Below are positions 25,302 to 32,723 of a stretch of DNA of 32,723 nucleotides, piece after piece; position 1 is the first letter of the stretch, and each line of letters opens with the position of its first letter. Below the pieces are notes generated by a model. That model had not been told where the DNA came from and ran no database searches. It was given only the letters and a program-made list of their open reading frames with translations. The stretch is from Streptomyces phaeoluteigriseus. Its GTDB lineage: Bacteria > Actinomycetota > Actinomycetes > Streptomycetales > Streptomycetaceae. Position numbers and translations under genes: made by a program. The stretch spans positions 309,934 through 342,656 of the forward strand of contig NZ_MPOH02000019.1 of assembly GCF_001896135.2 (NCBI RefSeq), written 5' to 3'.

Positions 25302-26873
25302 TCAGTGGAAGAAGTGCCGCGTCCCCGTGAAGTACATGGTGACGCCCGCCTTCTTCGCGGCCTCGACGACCAGCTCGTCCCGGACCGAACCACCCGGCTG
25401 GACCACGGCCCTCACCCCGGCCTCGACCAGGATCTCCAGCCCGTCCGGGAAGGGGAAGAAAGCGTCGGAGGCGGCGTACGACCCCTGCGCCCGCTCGGCA
25501 CCGGCCCGTTCGACGGCGAGCTTCGCGGAGTCCACCCGGTTGACCTGACCCATGCCGACACCGACCGAGGCGCCGCCCTTGGCCAGCAGGATCGCGTTGG
25601 ACTTCACGGCCCGGCACGCCTTCCAGGCGAAGGACAGCTCGGCCAGCTCGTCGGCGGTGAGCGCCTCGCCCGTCGCCAGCGTCCAGTTGGCCGGGTCGTC
25701 GCCCTCGGCCTGGAGGCGGTCGGCGACCTGGAGCAGGGCACCGCCGTCGATCGGCTTGACGTCCACCGGGTGGGCGGGGCCGTCGGGGCAGCGCAGAACA
25801 CGGATGTTCTTCTTCTTGGCCAGGGCCTCCAGCGCGCCGTCCTCGTAGCCGGGCGCGACGATGACCTCGGTGAAGATCTCGGCGACCTGCTCGGCCATCT
25901 CCCTGCTCACCGGCCGGTTGACGGCGATCACGCCGCCGAACGCCGACAGCGGGTCGCAGGCGTGCGCCTTGCGGTGCGCCTCGGCGACGTCCGTGCCGAT
26001 CGCGATGCCGCACGGGTTGGCGTGCTTGATGATCGCGACGGCCGGCTCGGCGTGGTCGTACGCGGCGCGGCGGGCGGCGTCCGTGTCCGCGTAGTTGTTG
26101 TACGACATCTCCTTGCCGTGCAACTGCTCGGCCTGCGCGAGGCCACCCGTGCCCGCGGTGTAGAGGGCGGCGGGCTGGTGCGGGTTCTCGCCGTAGCGCA
26201 GGGTGTGCGCGCGCTCCAGGCTGGTGGCGAGGAACGACGGGAAGGGCGAGTCGTCGGCGGGGGCGTAGGAGGAGGCGAACCAGGAGGACACCGCGATGTC
26301 GTACTCGGCGGTGTGCCGGAAGGCCTCGGCGGCGAGCCGCTTGCGGTTGGCCAGGTCGAAGCCGCCGCTCTGCACCGCGGCGAGGACATCGCCGTAGCGC
26401 TCGGGGCTGGTGACCACGGCGACCGACGGGTGGTTCTTGGCGGCGGCGCGCACCATGGACGGACCGCCGATGTCGATCTGCTCGACGCACTCGTCGGGCG
26501 AGGCCCCGGAGGCGACCGTCTCGCGGAACGGGTAGAGGTTCACGACGACGAGGTCGAACGGCTCGACGCCCAGCTCCGCGAGCTGCCGCCGGTGGTCCTC
26601 CAGCCGAAGGTCGGCGAGGATGCCGGCGTGCACCCTGGGGTGCAGGGTCTTGACGCGGCCGTCCAGGCACTCGGGGAAGCCGGTCAGCTCCTCGACCTTG
26701 GTGACGGGGACGCCGGCGGCGGCGATGCGGGAGGCGGTGGACCCGGTGGAGACGAGGGTGACACCGGCCTCGTGCAGCCCGCGGGCCAGCTCCTCGAGGC
26801 CGGTCTTGTCGTAGACGCTGACGAGCGCGCGACGGATCGGCCGCTGGGTGCTCTCGTTGCTCTCGGCGGTCAC
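25302..26873 (-). CDS. purH: AICAR transformylase / IMP cyclohydrolase
   Basis: Bifunctional enzyme for the last two steps of IMP synthesis, 523 residues. The N-terminal MGS-like cyclohydrolase domain (residues 15-150) has LVSVYDKTGLEELARGL, LVSTGSTASRI, GRVKTLHPRVHAGIL and DLVVVNLYPF. The C-terminal transformylase domain has LRYGENPHQPAALY, the Lys-His of AIIKHANPCGIAIG, DPLSAFGGVIAVNRPV and PGGSVRDELVVEAA. The start is GTG at 26873, overlapping the purN stop as GTGA. It takes 10-formyl-THF made by FolD. The operon reads purN then purH and ends in a strong hairpin. Nothing unusual. Confidence 0.97.
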   Translation of the reverse strand: MTAESNESTQRPIRRALVSVYDKTGLEELARGLHEAGVTLVSTGSTASRIAAAGVPVTKVEELTGFPECLDGRVKTLHPRVHAGILADLRLEDHRRQLAELGVEPFDLVVVNLYPFRETVASGASPDECVEQIDIGGPSMVRAAAKNHPSVAVVTSPERYGDVLAAVQSGGFDLANRKRLAAEAFRHTAEYDIAVSSWFASSYAPADDSPFPSFLATSLERAHTLRYGENPHQPAALYTAGTGGLAQAEQLHGKEMSYNNYADTDAARRAAYDHAEPAVAIIKHANPCGIAIGTDVAEAHRKAHACDPLSAFGGVIAVNRPVSREMAEQVAEIFTEVIVAPGYEDGALEALAKKKNIRVLRCPDGPAHPVDVKPIDGGALLQVADRLQAEGDDPANWTLATGEALTADELAELSFAWKACRAVKSNAILLAKGGASVGVGMGQVNRVDSAKLAVERAGAERAQGSYAASDAFFPFPDGLEILVEAGVRAVVQPGGSVRDELVVEAAKKAGVTMYFTGTRHFFH

Positions 26874-27499
26874 TGGATAACTACCTTTCGTCCCTCGATG
26901 CGATAGCCGTTGCGGGCCAGGCGCCCCACGACCTCGACGAGCAGCCTTCGCTCGACTTCCTTGATGCGCTCGTGCAGCGCGCTCTCGTCGTCCTCGTCCC
27001 GGACCTCCACCACGCCCTGCGCGATGATCGGGCCGGTGTCGACGCCGTCGTCGACGAAGTGGACGGTGCAGCCGGTGACCCGGGCGCCGTACGCGAGCGC
27101 GTCACGCACGCCGTGGGCCCCCGGGAAACTGGGGAGCAGGGCGGGGTGGGTGTTGACGAACCGCCCGCCGAACCGCGCCAGGAACTCCTTGCCGACGATC
27201 TTCATGAACCCGGCGGACACCACGAGGTCGGGCTCATGGGCGGCGACGGCCTCCGCGAGGGCGGTGTCCCACTCCTCCCGGGTCGCGTGGTCCTTCACCT
27301 TGCACACGAAGGTGGGGATCCCGGCCCGCTCGGCCCGCGCGAGGCCCTCGATGCCCTCACGGTCGGCGCCGACGGCCACGATCCCGGCGCCGTAGGACTC
27401 GACACCGGTCGCGGCGATCTCGTCGAGCAGCGCCTGAAGATTCGTACCGGAACCGGAGACCAGCACGACGAGGCGCTTGGCCACGGGCTTGGCGGCCAC
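26870..27499 (-). CDS. purN: Phosphoribosylglycinamide formyltransferase
   Basis: GAR transformylase of the purine pathway, 209 residues, using 10-formyl-THF. Motifs: the phosphate-binding loop LVSGSGTNLQALLD, VVSAGFMKIVGKEFL, the active-site Asn-His-Asp set in GRFVNTHPALLPSFPGAHG and HFVDDGVDTGPIIAQ. GTG 27499 has AAAGG eight bases upstream and begins VAAKPVAKRLVVLVSG, the normal N-terminus; an upstream ATG at 27562 adds an Arg-rich stretch and is rejected. It is the promoter-proximal gene of the purN-purH operon, with a 4-bp overlap. Confidence 0.96.
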   Translation of the reverse strand: MAAKPVAKRLVVLVSGSGTNLQALLDEIAATGVESYGAGIVAVGADREGIEGLARAERAGIPTFVCKVKDHATREEWDTALAEAVAAHEPDLVVSAGFMKIVGKEFLARFGGRFVNTHPALLPSFPGAHGVRDALAYGARVTGCTVHFVDDGVDTGPIIAQGVVEVRDEDDESALHERIKEVERRLLVEVVGRLARNGYRIEGRKVVIQ

Positions 27500-27596
27500 G
27501 GTGGGGCCCTTTCTCGGGGGAGCGTCTGTACGTCGCCGACTCACGACGCCGCGCTTGTGCATTCATACGAATGCTTCGCGTCCCGGGATACGGGGA

Positions 27597-27624
27597 AGTC
27601 TACGAAGCGGCCGACCGTCAGCAA
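27597..27624 (-). promoter_or_regulatory. Candidate promoter of purN-purH
   Basis: On the minus strand TTGCTG (27624-27619) and TAGACT (27602-27597) are separated by 16 bp, a good match to the main vegetative sigma factor consensus of Streptomyces. It predicts a leader of about 90 bases before purN. Confidence 0.5.
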
Positions 27625-27789
27625 CGATACCGGCACACCGGACGGCCCCCGCGGGACGGGGGCGTGGCCGGAAGGTAGCGTCTGGGGCGAACGGGCTCGG
27701 GAACGCGGTCGTCGTGCGGAGCGTTTCCCGGGTGACCGCTCACACCGGACAGCCACCGTCGTGATCACTTAGGGGAAGACGCTCTCTTG

Positions 27790-28549
27790 ATGCCGGACCG
27801 CAGTCTGCGACTCCTCACGCTCCCCCCGCAGTCACCACAGGGAGGGGAGCGCGGCGCCGTGCTGCTGCGGGAGCGCCCAACTTCCCCGCCCGACGAGGAC
27901 TCCTCGTCGAAGGACTCCTCACCGAAGGACGACAACCCCTTCGCGCCGCCCCCGGAGCACCCCGGACCGCCCCTGGCAGCCCCGCCGCCCGGCCCAGGGC
28001 AACGGCGGACCTCCCGGCGGCGAGCCCCCCGCCGGGTACTCCCCCTGGGGCAGCCAGTGGAGCGACCGCCAGCCCGGCCGCTCCGGCGACGGCTTCGGGG
28101 ACCGCCCCGGCGGCCCGCCCGAGGGCGGCAGCCCCGGCTCCGCGCCCAACCCGCGCTGGGACCCCAAGGACCCGTCCCAGCGCCGCGCGCGCTACGCCCT
28201 CCTGTGCGGCATGTGGGCCTTCTTCTTCGCCCTCTTCGGCTGGCCCTACGTCGCTCTCCTCCTCGGCGCCCTCGCCCTCAACTGGGGCATCAGCTCCCTC
28301 CGCGCCAAGCCGCGCACCCCCGACCCGGACAACCCCGAGCCGCCCGCCCGCCCCCAGACCACGGCAGCCATCAGCGGCCTGGTCACGGCGTCGCTGGCCC
28401 TGGCCCTGGTAGCCCTCACCTTCACGGCACAGCTGGTGTACAGCGACTACTACACCTGCACGAAGGACGCCCTGACCAACGAGTCCAAGCAGTCCTGCGA
28501 CAGCCTCCTGCCGGAACCCCTGAGAGACGTGCTGGGCGGCAACAGCTAG
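27790..28549 (+). pseudogene. DUF4190-like two-TM membrane protein, frameshifted
   Basis: About 253 codons. The N-terminal part is hydrophilic and acidic (DEDSSSKDSSPKDDNPF then PPP) and reads in one frame up to about 27957. From TPDRPWQPRRPAQGNGG onward the protein continues in the next frame. The switch equals gain of one or loss of two bases beside GCCCCCGGAG, where FAPPPEG-TPD-type sequence would be expected. The rest has GYSPWGSQWSDRQ, then two membrane segments (CGMWAFFFALFGWPYVALLL and AISGLVTASLALALVALTF) and a short Cys-containing tail (YYTCTKDA, SKQSCDSLL). The start is uncertain: ATG 27790, or TTG 27787 with GGGGAAG eight bases upstream. Function unknown. Flanks: divergent from purN, followed by dispersed repeats. 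Confidence 0.72.
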
Positions 28550-28646
28550 ACCCCACCGGGTCTCCGCCCCCTTCCAGCCCCGTCTCATGCCCACCCCCTC
28601 CACCAACCGACTCGGCGAACCGACGGGTACCGGCTGGGCGGTTCGG

Positions 28647-28726
28647 CCCGTCCGGCGTTTGAGGGCGCGGGGGTCCGGGGCGGCAGCCCCGGGCCTGGGA
28701 CTTCCGAGCCCGTCCGGCGTTTGAGG
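28647..28726. repeat. Two copies of a common Streptomyces intergenic repeat
   Basis: CCCGTCCGGCGTTTGAGG occurs at 28647-28664 and 28709-28726. Between them a 7-bp hairpin CCGGGGC-GGCA-GCCCCGG (28675-28692) follows GGGGGT. I know this cluster as a dispersed intergenic element seen many times per Streptomyces genome. It sits in the gap between two genes that face each other. Confidence 0.75.
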
Positions 28727-28774
28727 ACTACGGGGGTCTTACCCTCTACGCCGGACCTTTCGCATGTCCTTCGT

Positions 28775-28990
28775 CTACATCAACGGTTTCTGACTCGCCC
28801 TGCCGCCGGCAGACGACAGAAGAGAGATCCACAGCACCATCACCGGCACGGCGAACGAGCCGAGCCCGAGCCCGGCCGCCAGGACACCGCCGAGCAGTCC
28901 GACGGCCAGTCCCGGGGAGCGGTCATGCAGCCGGGTGAGGAGGAGCGACAACGACGAACGGCGAGCGGTCATCTCGATCACGCCCGCCAT
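28775..28990 (-). pseudogene. Stub of a large DUF6350/PerM-like membrane protein
   Basis: A 71-residue frame whose first 55 residues (MAGVIEMTARRSSLSLLLTR, then DRSPGLAVGLLGGVLAAGL and FAVPVMVLWIS) look like the N-terminus of the roughly 500-residue multi-pass DUF6350 protein that, as I recall it, sits between purN and sucD in many streptomycetes. The last 15 residues (LLSSAGGRASQKPLM) do not fit that family and the frame then stops. The simplest reading is that an internal or C-terminal deletion, whose right end is close to the dispersed repeats at 28647-28726, removed most of the gene. An intact small one-TM protein is the alternative. The start could also be the ATG seven codons in (MTARRSS). 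Confidence 0.55.
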
Positions 28991-29086
28991 GGTCGCAACG
29001 ACACGCGCTTTCCCGTCGTAACAGGCGAACCCCCGTTGTGTCGCTCAATATACGTTTATGTACTTTTTCGTACGAAGGGGTGCCCT
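28991..29086 (+). promoter_or_regulatory. AT-rich promoter region of the XRE/sigma-like gene
   Basis: TCAATATACGTTTATGTAC near 29044-29062 is strikingly AT-rich for this genome. Inverted GTAC elements surround TTTTTC (GTACTTTTTCGTAC, 29060-29073), just ahead of the AAGGGG ribosome site. This small palindrome is well placed for autoregulation by the HTH protein it precedes. Confidence 0.5.
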
Positions 29087-30244
29087 GTGACACAGAGTTT
29101 CGACACCCCGCTCCCCCCACCCAAGGAGCGCCGACGCCTGCGCGAGAAGGGCGCGCTGACACAGGCTCAGCTCGCGGCAGCGCTGGGCGTCAGCAGGGAG
29201 ACGGTGCGTGCATGGGAGACCGGCCGCTCGACTCCGAGCGGCCGCAAGAGGGAGTCGTACGGGCAACTGCTGGCCTCACTCGCGGCCAGGCCGTCGGCCG
29301 AAGTGACGGCCCCGCAGAAGCAGGAACCGGCGCCGAACCTGACCGTCAGTCTGAGCAAGGCCGAGAAACCGAACCCCCACACGCCGACGGCCACACCCAC
29401 CGCCACCGCCACCGCCACCAGTCCTCCCCCGCCCCCGACCACCGCTCCCCTGACCCCCGCCCAGGCCTTCGACGCGCTGTACGCCTTCTGCGCGCCCGCC
29501 CTCGTCCGCCAGGCCTACCTCCTCACCGGCCGCCGCGAGCTGGCCCGGGAGTCCGTCGAACAGGCCTTCCAGGTCGCCTGGCAGCGCTGGCCCGAGGTGG
29601 CCGTCGACCCCGACCCGGCGAGCTGGGTGCGGGCGGCGGCGTACGAGTACGCGCTGTCCCCCTGGCACCGGTTCCGCCCCCGTTACCGCCATCCCGAACC
29701 GCCGCCCGCCGACGCCTCCGACCGCGCCCTGCTCGACGCACTCCTGACGCTCCCGCCGTCGTACCGCCGCACCCTGCTGCTGTACGACGGGGTCGGTCTG
29801 GGGCTGCCGGAGACCGCGGCGGAGACGGAGGCGAGCACACCGGCGGCGGCGAGCCGGCTGCTGAACGCCCGCTCGGCGGTCGCCGCCCGGCTGCCGGATC
29901 TGGCGGAACCGGACGTGTTGCACCGCCGCCTGGCGGAGACGGCGTCGACGGAACGCCTGCGCGCCGCCAAGCCCCCGACGGTACGGATCGGCAGCGAGCG
30001 CCGGGCGCGGTTCTGGACCAGGGCGGCGATCGCCGTCACGGTGGCGATCATCGGCGCGACGGCCCTGACCCTGCACTCGGCCCCCACCCGCTACGAGCCC
30101 CCGGTCCCGCCCGGCGAAACGGTCCCCGGCCTCCCCCCGCGGGCGGCTCCCGGCACCCTCTCGACCGCGGAACTGACCCTGCGGGCCAAGCTCCGGGCGG
30201 AATCGGCGAACGGTCCGGAGAGACTCCTGCCGGAGCCCCGTTGA
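29087..30244 (+). CDS. XRE HTH / sigma-like / single-TM regulatory protein
   Basis: A 385-residue mosaic. Residues about 8-60 form an XRE helix-turn-helix (REKGALTQAQLAAALGVSRE, then VRAWETGRSTPSGRK). Residues 80-120 are a Thr/Pro/Ala linker with an ACCGCC DNA repeat. Residues about 125-285 resemble ECF sigma regions 2 and 4: FDALYAFCAPALVRQAYLL, VEQAFQVAWQRWPE, LLTLPPSYRRTLLLYDGVGL, ETAAETEASTPAAASRLL. A single TM helix follows (FWTRAAIAVTVAIIGATALTL) and a short outside tail. So it looks like an HTH regulator joined to a degenerate sigma-like module and anchored in the membrane. Start GTG 29087 has AAGGGG six bases upstream. It converges on sucD. Similar proteins beside sucD are common in streptomycetes to my knowledge; function unknown. 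Confidence 0.83.
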   Translation: MTQSFDTPLPPPKERRRLREKGALTQAQLAAALGVSRETVRAWETGRSTPSGRKRESYGQLLASLAARPSAEVTAPQKQEPAPNLTVSLSKAEKPNPHTPTATPTATATATSPPPPPTTAPLTPAQAFDALYAFCAPALVRQAYLLTGRRELARESVEQAFQVAWQRWPEVAVDPDPASWVRAAAYEYALSPWHRFRPRYRHPEPPPADASDRALLDALLTLPPSYRRTLLLYDGVGLGLPETAAETEASTPAAASRLLNARSAVAARLPDLAEPDVLHRRLAETASTERLRAAKPPTVRIGSERRARFWTRAAIAVTVAIIGATALTLHSAPTRYEPPVPPGETVPGLPPRAAPGTLSTAELTLRAKLRAESANGPERLLPEPR

Positions 30245-30289
30245 CGCGGACGTGCCGACTCCGCGCCCGGCACACCTGCGGACACGTCG

Positions 30290-30322
30290 GTGGGCCCGCC
30301 CCCACGAGGGGAACGGGCCCAC
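30290..30322. terminator. Bidirectional terminator between the XRE gene and sucD
   Basis: Arms GTGGGCCCG and CGGGCCCAC, with an inner CCCC-ACGA-GGGG stem, form a nested hairpin 19 bp past the sucD stop and 46 bp past the XRE gene stop. Confidence 0.82.
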
Positions 30323-30340
30323 GGACGGTCAGCCGGAGGT

Positions 30341-31225
30341 TCAGCCGGCCAGGATCTCCCGCGCCAGCTTCGCCGTCTCGGTCGGCGTCTTGCCGACCTT
30401 GACGCCGGCGGCCTCGAGGGCCTCCTTCTTGGCGGCGGCCGTACCGGAGGAGCCGGAGACGATGGCGCCGGCGTGGCCCATGGTCTTGCCCTCGGGTGCG
30501 GTGAAGCCCGCGACGTAGCCGACGACCGGCTTTTTCACGTTCTCCTTGATGAAGGCCGCGGCACGCTCCTCCGCGTCGCCACCGATCTCACCGATCATGA
30601 CGATCAGGTCGGTGTCGGGGTCGGCCTCGAAGGCGGCCAGCGCGTCGATGTGCGTGGTGCCGATGACCGGGTCGCCACCGATGCCGACGGCCGACGAGAA
30701 GCCGATGTCCCGCAGCTCGTACATCATCTGGTACGTCAGCGTGCCGGACTTCGAGACCAGGCCGATACGGCCCGGCTTGGTGATGTCGCCCGGGATGATG
30801 CCGGCGTTCGACTGGCCCGGCGTGATGAGACCGGGGCAGTTCGGGCCGATGATCCGCGTCTTGTTGCCCTGCGACACGGCATACGCGTAGAACGCGGCCG
30901 AGTCGTGGACCGCGATGCCCTCGGTGATGACGACCGCGAGGGGGATCTCGGCGTCGATCGCCTCGACCACGGCGGCCTTGGCGAAGGCCGGCGGGACGAA
31001 GAGGACGGACACGTTGGCGCCCGTCTTCTCGATCGCCTCGGCGACCGTGCCGAAGACCGGGATCTCGGTGCCGTCGATGTCGACGGACGTGCCCGCCTTG
31101 CGGGGGTTCACGCCACCGACGATGTTGGTGCCGTCCGCGAGCATGAGCTTGGTGTGCTTCATGCCCGTGGCACCGGTCATGCCCTGGACGATGACCTTGC
31201 TGTCCTTGTTGAGGAAGATAGCCAT
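30341..31225 (-). CDS. sucD: Succinyl-CoA synthetase, alpha subunit
   Basis: Alpha subunit of the TCA-cycle ligase that makes succinate and ATP or GTP from succinyl-CoA, 294 residues. The N-terminal CoA-binding fold has VIVQGMTGATGMKHTKLML and GGVNPRKAGT; GPNCPGLITPGQSN follows; the phosphorylated histidine lies in GKTMGHAGAIVSGSSGTAAA, with the expected spacing. ATG 31225 follows the sucC stop by 21 bp and has a GAGGG site. It is the second gene of sucCD and ends before a strong hairpin. Confidence 0.97.
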   Translation of the reverse strand: MAIFLNKDSKVIVQGMTGATGMKHTKLMLADGTNIVGGVNPRKAGTSVDIDGTEIPVFGTVAEAIEKTGANVSVLFVPPAFAKAAVVEAIDAEIPLAVVITEGIAVHDSAAFYAYAVSQGNKTRIIGPNCPGLITPGQSNAGIIPGDITKPGRIGLVSKSGTLTYQMMYELRDIGFSSAVGIGGDPVIGTTHIDALAAFEADPDTDLIVMIGEIGGDAEERAAAFIKENVKKPVVGYVAGFTAPEGKTMGHAGAIVSGSSGTAAAKKEALEAAGVKVGKTPTETAKLAREILAG

Positions 31226-31246
31226 GGCTGAGTCTGTCCCTCTTCC

Positions 31247-32425
31247 TTACTTCGCAGCCGCGAGCTCGGCGGCCTTGTCGGCCGCGCCGTCCATGGTGTC
31301 CACGCGCTGCACCAGCGGGTGGTTGGCGTCGGAGAGGATCTTGCGACCCAGCTCGGCGTTGTTGCCGTCGAGGCGGACGACGAGGGGCTTGGTGACTTCC
31401 TCGCCCTTGTCCTTGAGCAGCTGGAGCGCCTGCACGATGCCGTTGGCGACCTCGTCGCAGGCGGTGATGCCGCCGAAGACGTTGACGAAGACGGACTTGA
31501 CGTCCGGGTCGCCGAGGATGATCTCCAGGCCGTTCGCCATCACCGCGGCGGAGGCGCCGCCGCCGATGTCGAGGAAGTTGGCGGGCTTGACCCCACCGTG
31601 TGCCTCACCGGCGTAGGCGACGACGTCGAGGGTGCTCATGACGAGACCCGCGCCGTTGCCGATGATGCCGACCTCGCCGTCGAGCTTGACGTAGTTGAGG
31701 TTCTTCTCCTTGGCGGCGGCCTCGAGGGGGTTGGCCGCCGCGTGGTCGACGAGCGCCTCGTGGTCGGGGTGGCGGAAGTCCGCGTTCTCGTCCAGGGAGA
31801 CCTTGCCGTCGAGGGCGATGACGTCGCCGGAGGCGACCTTCGCCAGCGGGTTGACCTCGACGAGGAGGGCGTCCTCCTCGATGAAGGTCTTCCAGAGCGT
31901 GACCAGGACGTCGGCGACCTTGTCGGCGACCTCGGCCGGGAACTTCGCGGCTTCGACGATCTCGCGGGCCTTCTCGGGGGTCACACCCTCGTTGGCGTCG
32001 ATCGGGGTCTTGGCGACGGCCTCGGGGCGGCTGGCCGCCACCTCCTCGATGTCCACGCCGCCCTCGACGGAGGCGATGGAGAGGAAGGTGCGGTTGGTGC
32101 GGTCGAGGAGGAAGGAGACGTAGTACTCCTCCAGGATCTCCGGGGCCGTCTCGGCGATCATCACCTTGTGGACCGTGTGGCCCTTGATGTCCATGCCGAG
32201 GATGTCCGTCGCGCGGGCGACGGCCTCGTCCGGGGTGGCGGCGAGCTTCACGCCACCGGCCTTGCCACGGCCGCCGACCTTCACCTGGGCCTTGACGACG
32301 GACTTGCCACCGAGACGCTCAGTGGCTGCGCGGGCCGCCTCAGGCGTGTCGATGACTTCACCGGCCAGCACCGGTACATCGTGCTTGGCGAAGAGGTCCC
32401 TCGCCTGGTACTCGAACAGGTCCAC
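31247..32425 (-). CDS. sucC: Succinyl-CoA synthetase, beta subunit
   Basis: ATP-grasp beta subunit, 392 residues, normal length, forming the active enzyme with SucD. N-terminal MDLFEYQARDLFAKHDVPV is the classic start; the nucleotide-binding Lys lies in SVVKAQVKVGGRGKAGGVKL. Further on are LLVEVNPLAKVASGDVIALD, GLVMSTLDVVAYAGEAHGG and the C-terminal CoA-ligase fold with NVFGGITACDEVANGIVQAL. GTG 32425 has GGAAG a few bases upstream. It is the promoter-proximal gene; a Crp-like palindrome lies about 190 bp upstream. Confidence 0.97.
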   Translation of the reverse strand: MDLFEYQARDLFAKHDVPVLAGEVIDTPEAARAATERLGGKSVVKAQVKVGGRGKAGGVKLAATPDEAVARATDILGMDIKGHTVHKVMIAETAPEILEEYYVSFLLDRTNRTFLSIASVEGGVDIEEVAASRPEAVAKTPIDANEGVTPEKAREIVEAAKFPAEVADKVADVLVTLWKTFIEEDALLVEVNPLAKVASGDVIALDGKVSLDENADFRHPDHEALVDHAAANPLEAAAKEKNLNYVKLDGEVGIIGNGAGLVMSTLDVVAYAGEAHGGVKPANFLDIGGGASAAVMANGLEIILGDPDVKSVFVNVFGGITACDEVANGIVQALQLLKDKGEEVTKPLVVRLDGNNAELGRKILSDANHPLVQRVDTMDGAADKAAELAAAK

Positions 32426-32561
32426 GCGCTTCCGTCCCTATCAGTGATCTCGCGGTTCGTTGTCTGCGTGGGCGTGCCGCGAGGGCAACGTGACGTCCGC
32501 CGTCTGTCATCAGTCACAAGGGAGGCGCACACGGTGTCCGAGCGCGCGGCATGTCCGTCTC

Positions 32562-32576
32562 GCAGGTTATCCCTGC
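32562..32576. promoter_or_regulatory. Small inverted repeat upstream of sucC
   Basis: GCAGG-TTATC-CCTGC, 137-151 bp upstream of the sucC start. It is one of the few AT-containing spots in the leader and lies between the Crp-like site and the gene. Confidence 0.35.
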
Positions 32577-32613
32577 TTGCCGGGGGCCTCTAAATCGCGG
32601 GTCACACCTGAGC

Positions 32614-32629
32614 GGTGATACCTGTCACA
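32614..32629 (-). promoter_or_regulatory. Crp-like site upstream of sucC
   Basis: On the minus strand the sequence is TGTGACAGGTATCACC. It matches the CRP/FNR-type pattern TGTGA-N6-TCACA at nine of ten fixed positions and resembles the GTG-N8-CAC core bound by Streptomyces Crp. A second half-site, AGGTGTGACC, follows closely downstream. Confidence 0.5.
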
Positions 32630-32686
32630 TGATGCCGGGATCACCGGCACGCGGTGCCGCTTGTGAGGTGCGGGGGAGCGACGCGA

Positions 32687-32718
32687 GAGGGGCCGGGGAG
32701 GGGCCGGGGAGGGGCGCG
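32687..32718 (+). repeat. 11-bp repeat forming a G-quadruplex motif
   Basis: GAGGGGCCGGG is repeated almost three times. It gives five runs of four G (32689-32714) joined by CC, A, CC and A, a very compact G-quadruplex motif. It lies about 264 bp upstream of sucC at the window edge. Confidence 0.8.
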
Positions 32719-32723
32719 GCCGG

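Overview
The window looks like chromosomal core DNA from a Streptomyces or a close relative. GC content is very high, third codon positions are almost always G or C, GTG starts are common (one gene starts with TTG), and stem-loop terminators lack a U tract. The neighbourhood trpS, glyA, betaine genes, mdh, folD, purH, purN, sucD, sucC matches the streptomycete gene order as I remember it. No rRNA, tRNA, CRISPR array, insertion sequence or prophage was seen.

Layout. 1-2894: a frameshifted PAP2 phosphatase, divergent from dprE1-dprE2, which together make the epimerisation pair for decaprenylphosphoryl-ribose to -arabinose type chemistry. 2927-6233: a 2H phosphoesterase, trpS and glyA, all on the minus strand. 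6664-9448: a frameshifted MocR-type regulator facing an AhpD-like protein and a frameshifted PEP mutase/isocitrate-lyase-superfamily protein. 9462-16542: a minus-strand operon in transcriptional order betaine aldehyde dehydrogenase, GMC choline dehydrogenase, and an ABC importer (ATPase, double permease, lipoprotein), i.e. uptake of quaternary amines and their oxidation to glycine betaine. 17273-21202: mdh, an XRE-HTH membrane protein, and folD with an overlapping DUF3017 gene. 21485-25056: a small membrane protein, a repeat-rich gap, then a coupled pair made of an FHA/winged-helix protein and a membrane Ser/Thr kinase whose outside part resembles a lytic transglycosylase. 25302-27499: purN-purH. 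27790-30244: a frameshifted two-TM protein, a stub of a large DUF6350-like membrane protein, and an XRE/sigma-like/TM protein. 30341-32425: sucCD.

Two things stand out. First, five genes each carry a single net frameshift in G/C-rich or homopolymer sequence while their downstream frames remain well conserved. That pattern fits uncorrected indel errors in the assembly better than five independent gene deaths, so these genes are probably intact in the organism. Second, the FHA/winged-helix plus kinase/transglycosylase-like pair (22759-25056) is the best candidate for a poorly described system. It would sense or act on the wall outside, phosphorylate inside, and could pass the signal to a DNA-binding FHA partner translated from the same mRNA.

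Smaller signals include two G-quadruplex-like tracts (25173-25204 and 32689-32714), perfect palindromes in front of mdh and betB, a Crp-like site in front of sucC, a probable leaderless start for the AhpD-like gene, and several minisatellite-like arrays.
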